Source of the DNA: a virus
Virus record (IMG/VR): IMGVR_UViG_3300030098_003183
Span: 1 to 40,734 of that record
Reading direction: 5' to 3' (one strand)
DNA: 40,734 nucleotides
The translations under genes and the position numbers were made by a program. Each line of letters opens with the position of its first letter. The stretch's first letter is position 1. Positions 24,296-31,822 of the stretch are shown here, in pieces. The notes beneath the pieces were generated by a model, which was not told the DNA's origin, ran no database searches, and saw only the letters and a program-made list of their open reading frames with translations.

Positions 24296-24733
24296 TTATA
24301 TACTGGCAACAAAAAGTTCTAAATCTATACTACCTGAAACAGAGTCTGCTGTTATGCTAGACAACCCCTCTAAGGTTTGACCACTTATATCAGCATAATC
24401 GTCAACACCAGTTGTTGCTGGAGTGGACATTATATAGCTAGCACCAGGATCTACCCTTACAGTAAAGTCAGTTGAGTTATCTCCCTCTACATTTAACATC
24501 ACAGCCTGATCTCCATCTAAATTTGTTATCCTTAAGTATCTAACAGAAGTTCTAGATATAGTTCCACTTCCCCAGTTTGTTCCAAAACCAATTAAAGCTG
24601 TTTCTGTAGTTGATACAGTGACAACTCTAGAAAAAATTTCATTTATACCTGTAAAAGACAGTGTTTTAATTCCACCATATTTGTTTCCATGAAGTGATAT
24701 ATCCTCTTTTATTGTTGTTGTTAATGTTGCCAT
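24296..24733 (-). CDS. Beta-rich virion protein (fibre or decoration), 145 aa
   Basis: The protein is rich in Thr, Ser, Gly and Val with alternating beta strands (VVTVSTTETALIGFGTNW, VRYLRITNLDGDQAVMLNV, LELFVASI) and no charged helices. It starts MATL like the preceding 685-residue fibre, 9 bases downstream of that gene. A jelly-roll-like virion surface or fibre-accessory protein is likely. No specific family is recognised. Confidence 0.55.
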   Translation of the reverse strand: MATLTTTIKEDISLHGNKYGGIKTLSFTGINEIFSRVVTVSTTETALIGFGTNWGSGTISRTSVRYLRITNLDGDQAVMLNVEGDNSTDFTVRVDPGASYIMSTPATTGVDDYADISGQTLEGLSSITADSVSGSIDLELFVASI

Positions 24734-24742
24734 AATACTAAT

Positions 24743-26800
24743 CTATACTAAATTTCTATTTATTTTTTGATAATGAACTGTTAGGTATCTAGCTGCACTA
24801 GTTCTTGTTGTTACACCTATTTGTGGTACAAAATGTCTACCAGTATGTAATGCTGAACCTGAGGTTGTTGTTGTTGCTGCTACCCTACCATAGATATAAA
24901 TATCAGAATCATCAGGAAAAGACTTTGTTGCTGCTGCAGTTATAGTTATGCTTGTTGCAGAAGTTACAGCAGTTACTGTTCCCCAAGCAACACCTGTACT
25001 GTTTGTTATAATATCACCCACAACAATCTGAGTTGTAGCATCTGTTCCAGATACAGTCACAACTGAAGATGAACCACTAGATAAAGAGACTGCTCCATTT
25101 ACATTAACGCCAGTATCACCAACACCTGATATAGTGGTTAAGCCATATTGAACACCATTTACATAAGCCTTAACTGTTCTGTCAGATGCTATTTCAATTT
25201 TAAATTTATAAGTATTGCCTTCAGTTACTAACACTCCTAAATTAGTGACATAGTCAGTTCCATTAACATTATAAACAAAATGCCATGTAGTTGTTGTGCT
25301 TTGGTATCGCAACATGTCAGTTGCAGCAGAATTATCTGAATCGTAATAAAAATAAGCAGCATCCACAAACTGTGAATGATTATGTTCTGCATCTAAATAA
25401 GATGAATCATGACCATCCATAGCAGCATCACCACCTAAACCTGCTACATACCTTACAGTATTTTTAGCAGTTGCTGCAGTGCCATGTAGAGTTACAGCAC
25501 ATTCCCAAACAACTTCGTCATCTGTACCCCACCCTATATTATACCAAGCTGATTGATTGGAGTCAGTATGTGGCATTATAAACATCTCATCATTATCTGT
25601 AGTGTCAGTTGTTAATAATATACCAGTTCTTTGTGAATCAAAAGTACATAGAGCAGATGTATTACCATCACCTTGTATTTCAAAATTTCTATTAGCAATT
25701 ACCCTAGTTGCCTCAGATGTGTTTGCTAAATCAGCATTTATACCTGGTTTTTGATAGAAGTATTCTTCTAGCTTATATTTATCTGATGGAGAAATTACAT
25801 TTGCTGCAGTTACACTACCTGTGCATGTTATGTCACCAGTAACATATAATGCAGACGATGGAGAAGTGCTATTAATTCCAACATAACCATTACTAGTTAT
25901 TCTCATTCTTTCTGCTGGATCTGAACCATTTTCAGTAGTGCTAAAAGACAAATAAGCATCTCTAGTTGAAGCATCAGATGTCCAATCTAATTCAGTACCT
26001 GCAGATATTCTAGCTGCTGTTTCTACTGCAGGAGTAGAAGCATCGTAATAATACTGATTAAACAAGATGCTACCTGTTGTTCCATCCATGTCAGCAGCGT
26101 TAGTTTTGTTTGTTATTGCTAATATGTCTGTATTTGTTTTAGCAGTTCCTGTTTCTCTTATTTCCAAAGTATTACTTGGGTCTGTTACATTCTCTCCTAA
26201 ACCTATTCTTTTATTTGAACCATTAACAGAAAATAGAGTTTCAGAATTTGCATGTATATCAAACGCTTGAGCAAGATTTCTTGATTCAAATTTAAACTTT
26301 TTATCAGCATCTCCAAAATGTATAAAACCAGTAGAAACAGTATCCTGACCTATACCTATTGCACCTGATCCTGCTGATGCACCATTCATTATAATTACAG
26401 CACCTGAGTTAGAGTTTGCTGCAGGATTACTAGATATGTAGTTCTCATTTGCCTGAATAGCAGTGCTAGATGTACCACCACCCACTGTAGCAACTGGATT
26501 ACAGTCTCCTATACAAAAAGCATATTGACTTCCTTTACCAACTAAAAACGATGCATTGCCATTGTCTACAGTAATGGCTTGACTTGATCCTGCGTTTATT
26601 TGTAATTTACCAACAGCAGGAGTTACACCTATACCAAGGGTGGTTGCAACCTTTACCTTATTTGTAGCTATAGATAAATCACTATCATTCCCAGCTCCAT
26701 CTTCAACAGCAGTTAGTGTTGCTGAAAGAGTAGAGTCACTAGCAGTTTTTAATAAACTAGTATATCTATTAGCTATTGTTTGTCCACTTAATGTTGCCAT
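24743..26800 (-). CDS. Tail-fibre-like protein with LamG-like C-terminus, 685 aa
   Basis: A Ser/Thr/Gly/Ala-rich fibre composition with phage-fibre hallmarks: NTLEIRETGTA, YVGINSTSPSSALYVTGDIT (about 305-325) and an ISPSDKYKLEE linker near 340. The last 330 residues have the look of a concanavalin/LamG beta sandwich with YKFKIEIASDRTVKAYVNG, a motif typical of carbohydrate-binding domains. It probably forms a trimeric receptor-binding or head fibre. It is encoded on the opposite strand from the 533-residue fibre, which shares its style. Function is inferred from composition and motifs. Confidence 0.6.
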   Translation of the reverse strand: MATLSGQTIANRYTSLLKTASDSTLSATLTAVEDGAGNDSDLSIATNKVKVATTLGIGVTPAVGKLQINAGSSQAITVDNGNASFLVGKGSQYAFCIGDCNPVATVGGGTSSTAIQANENYISSNPAANSNSGAVIIMNGASAGSGAIGIGQDTVSTGFIHFGDADKKFKFESRNLAQAFDIHANSETLFSVNGSNKRIGLGENVTDPSNTLEIRETGTAKTNTDILAITNKTNAADMDGTTGSILFNQYYYDASTPAVETAARISAGTELDWTSDASTRDAYLSFSTTENGSDPAERMRITSNGYVGINSTSPSSALYVTGDITCTGSVTAANVISPSDKYKLEEYFYQKPGINADLANTSEATRVIANRNFEIQGDGNTSALCTFDSQRTGILLTTDTTDNDEMFIMPHTDSNQSAWYNIGWGTDDEVVWECAVTLHGTAATAKNTVRYVAGLGGDAAMDGHDSSYLDAEHNHSQFVDAAYFYYDSDNSAATDMLRYQSTTTTWHFVYNVNGTDYVTNLGVLVTEGNTYKFKIEIASDRTVKAYVNGVQYGLTTISGVGDTGVNVNGAVSLSSGSSSVVTVSGTDATTQIVVGDIITNSTGVAWGTVTAVTSATSITITAAATKSFPDDSDIYIYGRVAATTTTSGSALHTGRHFVPQIGVTTRTSAARYLTVHYQKINRNLV

Positions 26801-26803
26801 ATT

Positions 26804-26977
26804 CTAAATCTCTACTCCAAAGTTTAATACCATTAATCTAAACTTTGCACAACTTGTTTTATCACAAGAACTGCAAAGACAATATTTTAACTCAAATATA
26901 GTTATAGTGCCAAGCCTTACAGACACACCATATTTTTCTTTTTTATTTCCAGCTTTCCAAGAGTTAATCCAATTCAT
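26804..26977 (-). CDS. Small Cys-rich protein, 57 aa
   Basis: An ATG at 26977 opens 57 codons ending in TAG at 26804-26806, filling the gap between the thioredoxin-fold gene (stop at 26980) and the 685-residue fibre (start at 26800). Residues about 32-43 read Y-C-L-C-S-S-C-D-K-T-S-C, four cysteines spaced like a metal-binding knuckle. The N-terminus is basic and aromatic (MNWINSWKAGNKKEKYG). The tight fit between neighbours supports a real gene; function is unknown. Confidence 0.55.
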   Translation of the reverse strand: MNWINSWKAGNKKEKYGVSVRLGTITIFELKYCLCSSCDKTSCAKFRLMVLNFGVEI

Positions 26978-26979
26978 AA

Positions 26980-27372
26980 TTAATTAAATTTTGCTAACAT
27001 TATATTATCTATACTTGCTTGTACTTCTTTTTTATCTGCCTCTAATTCAAACATTATATTTGCTTTAAACCTATCTTTCTCCTCCCCACTTTCAAATATA
27101 ATAACAGTTGGTATAGAGGTAACCCCATACTCTTCCTGTATGCCAGGATATTTAGCTATATCAACCCTATACTTCTCGCAATCATCAAGTTCTATAAATT
27201 CAGAAAACTCATTTGTTTTATTCCACTCAACCCAAAATTCAACAGCAACTATATCTTTTGCTATTTTGTTTTTAAAGTTGTCTGAAGTTAAAAATTCTTG
27301 AGATTTAGCCTTCATGCCAAAAAGTATGATAACAATAAAAAGTATTAATAATTTTAAGTCTAAGTATTTCAT
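26980..27372 (-). CDS. Exported thioredoxin-fold protein lacking the CxxC motif, 130 aa
   Basis: Residues 1-24 form a signal peptide (hydrophobic LLILFIVIILFGM, cleavage near AKSQ). The rest has the thioredoxin order: VAVEFWVEW (42-50), DCEKYRVDIAKYPGIQEEYGV and T-S-I-P-T-V-I-I-F (85-93) with the conserved cis-proline P88. Where thioredoxins have W-C-x-x-C, this protein has W-N-K-T-N (50-54), and the only cysteine is C65, so it cannot be an oxidoreductase of the usual kind. It would act in the periplasm, perhaps as a binding or folding partner. It sits with the 99-residue membrane protein, which hints at an envelope function. Confidence 0.65.
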   Translation of the reverse strand: MKYLDLKLLILFIVIILFGMKAKSQEFLTSDNFKNKIAKDIVAVEFWVEWNKTNEFSEFIELDDCEKYRVDIAKYPGIQEEYGVTSIPTVIIFESGEEKDRFKANIMFELEADKKEVQASIDNIMLAKFN

Positions 27373-27373
27373 A

Positions 27374-27655
27374 TTATTTCATATTATCGATCTTATTCCT
27401 AAGGTATTTCATGTCCTCTTTTATTTCTTTAACGTCCTCCTCTGTTTTTAAAATTGAAGCTCTTATATATTCATCTTTCATTTTAAACTCCATTTTAGTT
27501 ACCTCAGGTTTAGTTGGTTCTGGTAATAATTTAGCTTCTTCAATATCAGCCTGTAAAGTAAACCACATACCAACTAGGGTAGCTATTAACACAGATATAC
27601 CACCTAAAGTCTTAAGACTTACTTGAAACTTAGAATCCTCTGATAGTTCTTTCAT
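27374..27655 (-). CDS. Membrane-anchored coiled-coil protein, 93 aa
   Basis: I choose the ATG at 27655 (MKELSEDSKF), which follows an A-rich stretch and the upstream stop by 4 bases; an in-frame ATG at 27673 would add six residues. One transmembrane helix lies at about residues 16-36 (GGISVLIATLVGMWFTL), followed by a Pro-rich linker (LLPEPTKPE) and a charged coiled coil to the end. This topology would put the coiled coil in the periplasm or cytoplasm depending on orientation. It resembles spanin- or holin-like accessory proteins in size and shape, but no specific motif is present. Confidence 0.55.
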   Translation of the reverse strand: MKELSEDSKFQVSLKTLGGISVLIATLVGMWFTLQADIEEAKLLPEPTKPEVTKMEFKMKDEYIRASILKTEEDVKEIKEDMKYLRNKIDNMK

Positions 27656-27659
27656 TTTT

Positions 27660-28796
27660 TTATTTTTTAACAAATTTTCTATGTCCTTTATTTAACTGCA
27701 TTTGAGCTATTCTTTTAGCCTCATTGTATCTTGTTTTAAATATTGGATTATTTATATCCTTTGATATTGAAATCTGGAATTGGCTCTGATACACTGCTTC
27801 AATTGCTTTTTTTAGTTCATCATCTGAATATTTTTTAGACTTTTTATTCATTCCCCCATCTTTCATATAACCCATTTTATTTCTAACTTTTTTAGGTAGT
27901 TTTTTTAAACCTTTACTTCCTTCTGGAACAGGTTTAAGAGAACCACCATGCTTATACTTAGTGACTCCACCATGCTTCATTTTACCCATAGCTGCTCCTG
28001 CACCACCACCTGCAGCTCCACCTGCCATCTTAGCGATCATACCCATCATAGCTTTTCTCTTTTTTAGTTTAACTTTACCACCCTTTTTCATTCTCATTGA
28101 TTGAGGAGAATATTCTTCATCTTTTCTTTGAGTTTGAGGAATGTATTCTCTTCTTTCTTCTTTTTCTGGAGCTTTAGTTGGTTCAACTTTTGGTCTTCCT
28201 TCTTCTGGAAGTTTTGTTGGTGGTTTGGCTAAATCCTCTATTGTTGTAACCTTAACTGGCTTTATAGACAATGGAGTTTGCTTTCTTTCATTTTTAGCAT
28301 CTTTTACTTCTTCTTTTACTTCTTCTTTTACTTCTTCTTTTACTTCTTCTTTTTTATCTTCTACAGGATTCCCCTCAGAATCAACTTTAATTTTTCCTTC
28401 CTTTATTGGTCCAACTTCAACTGTGCCTTTAATGCTATCTTTAACCCTTTGCTCGTATTCTTGACCCAATGTAGGAGTAAGTTGTTCGTGTAATTTAGTG
28501 CCTTCTGGTATATAAAATATTCTGTTTCTATATCTAATGGCTTTTTTACCATTATGTGTTACAAGTTCAACCCCTTTATTAGGCTTGCCCACTCTTCCAA
28601 TTATATCACCAACATTCCACTTATTACCATCACTTGAGGAAAGCATCTTGTCTCTTGCCATTTTTCCTTCTCCCTCTATGCCTTCAAAAAGATATGGCAT
28701 AGAATGTAGAGCTTTTATATCTGAAGCTGTTAACATATAACCACCATTATTATATTTTGGGGTTCCACCTTTTTCGTATTTTTTTAAAATTTTCAT
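27660..28796 (-). CDS. Lys-rich multi-motif K/Y-x-x-G-G protein, 378 aa
   Basis: The protein starts MKILKKYEKGGTPKYNNGG, nearly matching the N-terminus of the upstream 308-residue protein. K/M/Y-x-x-G-G motifs occur six times: KYEKGG, KYNNGG, MKKGG, MKHGG, KYKHGG and MKDGG. A KEEV tandem repeat of about four units spans the middle, followed by a Pro-rich spacer, a small Ala/Gly hydrophobic patch (MIAKMAGGAAGGGAGAAMG) and a helical C-terminus. It is strongly basic outside the repeat. I know of no named domain. Gene clustering with other basic GG-motif proteins suggests internal virion proteins or DNA-binding cargo; this is inference. Confidence 0.5.
   Translation of the reverse strand: MKILKKYEKGGTPKYNNGGYMLTASDIKALHSMPYLFEGIEGEGKMARDKMLSSSDGNKWNVGDIIGRVGKPNKGVELVTHNGKKAIRYRNRIFYIPEGTKLHEQLTPTLGQEYEQRVKDSIKGTVEVGPIKEGKIKVDSEGNPVEDKKEEVKEEVKEEVKEEVKDAKNERKQTPLSIKPVKVTTIEDLAKPPTKLPEEGRPKVEPTKAPEKEERREYIPQTQRKDEEYSPQSMRMKKGGKVKLKKRKAMMGMIAKMAGGAAGGGAGAAMGKMKHGGVTKYKHGGSLKPVPEGSKGLKKLPKKVRNKMGYMKDGGMNKKSKKYSDDELKKAIEAVYQSQFQISISKDINNPIFKTRYNEAKRIAQMQLNKGHRKFVKK
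28302..28353. repeat. 12-base tandem repeat inside the 378-aa gene
   Basis: A 12-base unit (plus-strand form ttttacttcttc) is repeated about four times and encodes the acidic K-E-E-V units of the 378-residue protein. The copies are nearly identical at DNA level, as in recent slippage expansion. It is a coding repeat, not a CRISPR array. Confidence 0.75.
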
Positions 28797-28807
28797 CTTA
28801 CTATTAT

Positions 28808-29734
28808 TTATTTTTTTTTGATTTTACTGTCCTCTTTTGATTTTATTTTTCCTGGTTGTATTCCTTTTCCTTTCTCATCTTTAGTTTCAGTGGTGTATGT
28901 TTTACCTCTCCACTTAAACTTTTTAGCACCTGCTCTTTTTGCAGAAGCAAAAGCCTCTCCAAATGTTAACTGATCTGGGTCAGCATCTCCAGCAGGTCCA
29001 TATGTTCCTAATTGTCCAGGTTTAAAATCTTGAACTTTTCCACCTTTCTTATATCTGGTAACCATTCCTCTTTCTTGTTCAAATTTACCTTTACCACTTC
29101 TTATTTTCCCACCTCTAGTTCCTCTATCTAAAACCTCTCCTGATTCAGATCTATAACTAGCTGGATTTGGATTATAAATTTTAAACTGGTCATAGTCTCT
29201 CAATCTTCCTGAACCTTGTTTAACTCTTAACCCAAGTTTGTCTCTAAGATTTTTATACCATCTCCTTGGAGATATTCTTCTTCCACCAGTATAAGTTAAA
29301 CCTCTTTCTTCTCTAGCCTCTTGTCTAGCTTTCTTTCTCATCGTTTTTCTAAACTGTCTTTGCTCTTTCCTATTAGCTCTCATCTGTTGTCTCTCCATTC
29401 TTCTTTCTTCTCTAGCCTGTTGTCTAGCATATCTTTTTCTATCTCTTTCTGACATTGAAGAAGCTTTTTTCTCCTCCATAGCTCTTCTTTTTTCTGCTTT
29501 TTTCTGTTCCTTAGCTTCTTGTTTTGCAATTTTTTTCTCATCCCAACTAGAAAGATATTGACCTCTTTCAGAGGGTTTTACTAAAACATTCTTCTTAGCG
29601 TTTTCATTAACATTAATTTTGTTATCGCCATTGCTTTTGCCATTTTTTTTATTATTAGAATCTGGTTTTTCTTTACCATTTTTTTCTTCTTTTTCTACAC
29701 CTCCACCATTGGAGTATTTTTTTAAAACTTTCAT
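28808..29734 (-). CDS. Highly basic coiled-coil protein with K/Y-x-x-G-G motifs, 308 aa
   Basis: The N-terminus (MKVLKKYSNGG) is nearly the same as that of the 378-residue neighbour. Residues about 60-150 form an extremely Lys/Arg/Glu-rich helix (EKKIAKQEAKEQKKAEKRR, then RQQAREERRMERQQMR). A second motif copy, RYKKGG, lies near residue 225-235, followed by a short folded piece (FGEAFASAKRAGAKKFKWRG, then KTYTTETKDEKG) of a kind I recall from other phage virion proteins. The charge pattern suggests nucleic-acid binding, possibly DNA condensation in the head. No catalytic motif is seen. Confidence 0.5.
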   Translation of the reverse strand: MKVLKKYSNGGGVEKEEKNGKEKPDSNNKKNGKSNGDNKINVNENAKKNVLVKPSERGQYLSSWDEKKIAKQEAKEQKKAEKRRAMEEKKASSMSERDRKRYARQQAREERRMERQQMRANRKEQRQFRKTMRKKARQEAREERGLTYTGGRRISPRRWYKNLRDKLGLRVKQGSGRLRDYDQFKIYNPNPASYRSESGEVLDRGTRGGKIRSGKGKFEQERGMVTRYKKGGKVQDFKPGQLGTYGPAGDADPDQLTFGEAFASAKRAGAKKFKWRGKTYTTETKDEKGKGIQPGKIKSKEDSKIKKK

Positions 29735-29736
29735 TT

Positions 29737-30855
29737 TTATCTTTTTTTTCTGTTAACTTTTGGCCTACCTATAGCTATTATAATGGCAACACCTTTCTTA
29801 TTAGCCTTAACTTTTCCACCATGTTTGTAACTTTTTCTTTTAGGTCTAACTATAGCACCTTTTTTAGCTGTAGCTTCTTCAGCCTTTTCTTTGATTTTAG
29901 CTAAAGGTCCATCTCCATCTCCTTTTAATTTGTCAGCAAGACCACCACCATCTCCTTTGAGTTTTTCTCCAAGACCACCACCATCACCTTTCTTTTCACC
30001 TATGTTTTTAGCTAATGCACCAAGGCCCTTTCCTTCGCCTTTTGGCTTTCCTAAAGCAAGAGCACTTCCACCTTTATCTCCACCACCTACGCTAGAAACT
30101 TTTCTTTCCTTTAAACTAATTGGAGTTTGATCTCTTTCAGATTTTCTATTCGCTTGAGCAGAAACACTTTGTTCTTTATATTTATCAAATTCATCTTTTG
30201 TTATTGGTTGTCCATCTTTAGCGTATGTCCTATTTCTTGCTATTCTTTGCTCTTTAGTTCCACCAACAACATTTCCTTGCTTATTTGTACGAGTCATATT
30301 TCCCTGTTCATCATAAGACCTTGTGGTACCTCTTTGTCTATCATGCTCTTCACTAACACCTCTTCTATCTTTACCATCATCACCTTCAGGCACATGGTCT
30401 GAACCTATACCAGTTTCTGGGTCAACCTGTGGATTAAAGTCTTCTATTTTGTTTCCCTCATTATCTCCCTCTTCCCATTCTTCTCTCCATTTTACTACAC
30501 AGTTTCCATCTGCATCTAAAACTTGACCTTCTGGACATGTTTTACCTTCTGGTGCAGCATATTCTGCTTCCTCAGAAGATCCTCTTCTTGATGCTAGAGC
30601 TGATCCCAGTGCAGCACCTGCTGCCATTCCACCAGCTCCTTCTCCACCACCTCCTGGCATATATGGAGTAACACTAGCTCCTGCTCTTTGAGATTCGTAA
30701 TATCTTACTCCACCACCTTCAGCGTAGCTAGGAACAGACATACCTGCTTTAGCGTCCTCATAAATTATTGGTAAATCGTTTTTCTTAGCATAAGCTTTTG
30801 CTTGTGCTATACCCTTCTTGGTATATGGGAATTTCTTTTTTCCTACTCTTGGCAT
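29737..30855 (-). CDS. Basic, Gly-rich K/Y-x-x-G-G protein, 372 aa
   Basis: The N-terminus (PRVGKKKFPYTKKGIAQAKAYAKK) resembles small basic phage proteins. SYAEGGGVRYYES and, near the C-terminus, SYKHGGKVK provide the shared GG motif. A C-P-E-G-Q-V-L-D-A-D-G-N-C loop lies at about residues 106-118. Residues about 285-325 contain roughly three imperfect units of K-L-K-G-D-G-G-G-L. The rest is charged and likely disordered. Like its neighbours it may be a virion-internal protein; the evidence is composition and clustering only. Confidence 0.5.
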   Translation of the reverse strand: MPRVGKKKFPYTKKGIAQAKAYAKKNDLPIIYEDAKAGMSVPSYAEGGGVRYYESQRAGASVTPYMPGGGGEGAGGMAAGAALGSALASRRGSSEEAEYAAPEGKTCPEGQVLDADGNCVVKWREEWEEGDNEGNKIEDFNPQVDPETGIGSDHVPEGDDGKDRRGVSEEHDRQRGTTRSYDEQGNMTRTNKQGNVVGGTKEQRIARNRTYAKDGQPITKDEFDKYKEQSVSAQANRKSERDQTPISLKERKVSSVGGGDKGGSALALGKPKGEGKGLGALAKNIGEKKGDGGGLGEKLKGDGGGLADKLKGDGDGPLAKIKEKAEEATAKKGAIVRPKRKSYKHGGKVKANKKGVAIIIAIGRPKVNRKKR

Positions 30856-30859
30856 TTTT

Positions 30860-31183
30860 TTATATTTTCGCTTCCTTTTGTTCTAGTATATTATAGAACC
30901 TAGTTATCATTATTTTACCCTTGTGAGAAATCATATATTTCCTAGCTCTGTGCCTGGCTCTCTCTTGGTAGATCGCAAGATAACCTTTTTTTAGCAAATC
31001 TGGCATATTTCTAGTCAAAAAAGTCATTGAGCACTTATATCCTTTAGATATGTCAGTGCCTGTGAAATACTTTAAATCATACACAAAGAACAAAAATTCT
31101 ACATCTGAAATCTTCAGATTATAGTTGTCTCTAAAGTAAAATAGAGTATCTCTATAATACTTTAAATAGTTTTTTTCCTTCAT
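30860..31183 (-). CDS. Winged helix-turn-helix protein, first gene of the leftward block, 107 aa
   Basis: The pattern SDVEFLFFVYDLKYFTGTDI, then TFLTRNMPDLLKKGYLAIYQ, then RARKYMISHKGKIMITRFY matches the winged helix of MarR-like regulators: a helix-rich start, a recognition helix ending in L-x-x-x-G-Y-L, a basic wing (RARHRARKY) and the S-x-K-G-K that begins the last helix. It would bind DNA. It is the promoter-proximal gene of the leftward block, next to the divergent promoter at 31199-31234, so it may regulate both blocks. Specific target and family are not determined. Confidence 0.65.
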   Translation of the reverse strand: MKEKNYLKYYRDTLFYFRDNYNLKISDVEFLFFVYDLKYFTGTDISKGYKCSMTFLTRNMPDLLKKGYLAIYQERARHRARKYMISHKGKIMITRFYNILEQKEAKI

Positions 31184-31198
31184 TTAATTAAAATATAA

Positions 31199-31230
31199 TT
31201 ACAAATATAGATAATTATTTCTTATATTTG
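31199..31230 (+). promoter_or_regulatory. Rightward promoter of the fibre/lysis block
   Basis: TATATTTG (31223-31230) is a full -7 box, with an imperfect -33 element TTACAA (31199-31204) 18 bases upstream. The leader to the ATG at 31267 would be about 30 bases. It shares bases with the leftward promoter. Confidence 0.55.
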
Positions 31231-31234
31231 ACAA
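31202..31234 (-). promoter_or_regulatory. Leftward promoter of the late block
   Basis: On the minus strand TTGTCA (31229-31234) is followed after 19 bases by TATATTTG (31202-31209), a good Bacteroidetes-type promoter. The ATG of the winged-helix gene is at 31183. Its -33 element overlaps the -7 box of the rightward promoter. Confidence 0.6.
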
Positions 31235-31266
31235 TAAATAAATGATAATCGTAAAATTATAATAAA

Positions 31267-31812
31267 ATGGCTAAAAGTAAATTCATAACCATAGAAGTCA
31301 ACCCAGTTTGTCATTCATCAGAAGTAGATGATGGAGATAATTTATTTTTATGGGCAGAAATACCAAATGCAACACCTAGAGGAAATGGAGGAACGTCTAT
31401 TTTAAGAAGTATTACTGCAATTGATTTTGATGATAATAATGCTGATATTGAGTTATATTTTGCTCAAACAAAAGACGCAGATGCTTCAGTCACTGGAGCA
31501 TTGGGAGCTGCCTCTACTATAGTCAATATGACTGATGCAGAAGTTAGAACTTTAAAACCATTAGGACAACAGGTGTTTCCAGATGTTTCTCATCATGAAT
31601 CTGGAGATTATGCTAATAGTAGGTTTTATATTATAAATAGACCTGGGGGTAGTACAACTATAAACATACCAATGTTTTCTTTTCCAACACAAGCTCAAAT
31701 TGATGCTGGAAATGCTGTTCCTGGTTCTATCTATGTTATGGGAGTTGCAACTGCAACTAAAACGTACTCAGTTAATGGATTAAAGTTTTATTTTACTTTT
31801 GAAATAGCATAA
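31267..31812 (+). CDS. Virion protein at the start of the rightward block, 181 aa
   Basis: A beta-rich protein beginning MAKSKFITIEVNPVCHSSEV, with GDNLFLWAEIPNATPRGN and a C-terminal strand (LKFYFTFEIA). It has no membrane segment or signal peptide. It is followed after 10 bases by the 533-residue fibre, and probably forms a fibre base or head decoration with it. No known family is recognised beyond its general virion-protein look. Confidence 0.55.
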   Translation: MAKSKFITIEVNPVCHSSEVDDGDNLFLWAEIPNATPRGNGGTSILRSITAIDFDDNNADIELYFAQTKDADASVTGALGAASTIVNMTDAEVRTLKPLGQQVFPDVSHHESGDYANSRFYIINRPGGSTTINIPMFSFPTQAQIDAGNAVPGSIYVMGVATATKTYSVNGLKFYFTFEIA

Positions 31813-31822
31813 TTTATTTTTC

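Noticed and set aside
28302-28353. Tandem 12-base repeat as a CRISPR array
   Set aside because: There are no spacers, the units are contiguous, and they encode a KEEV protein repeat in frame.
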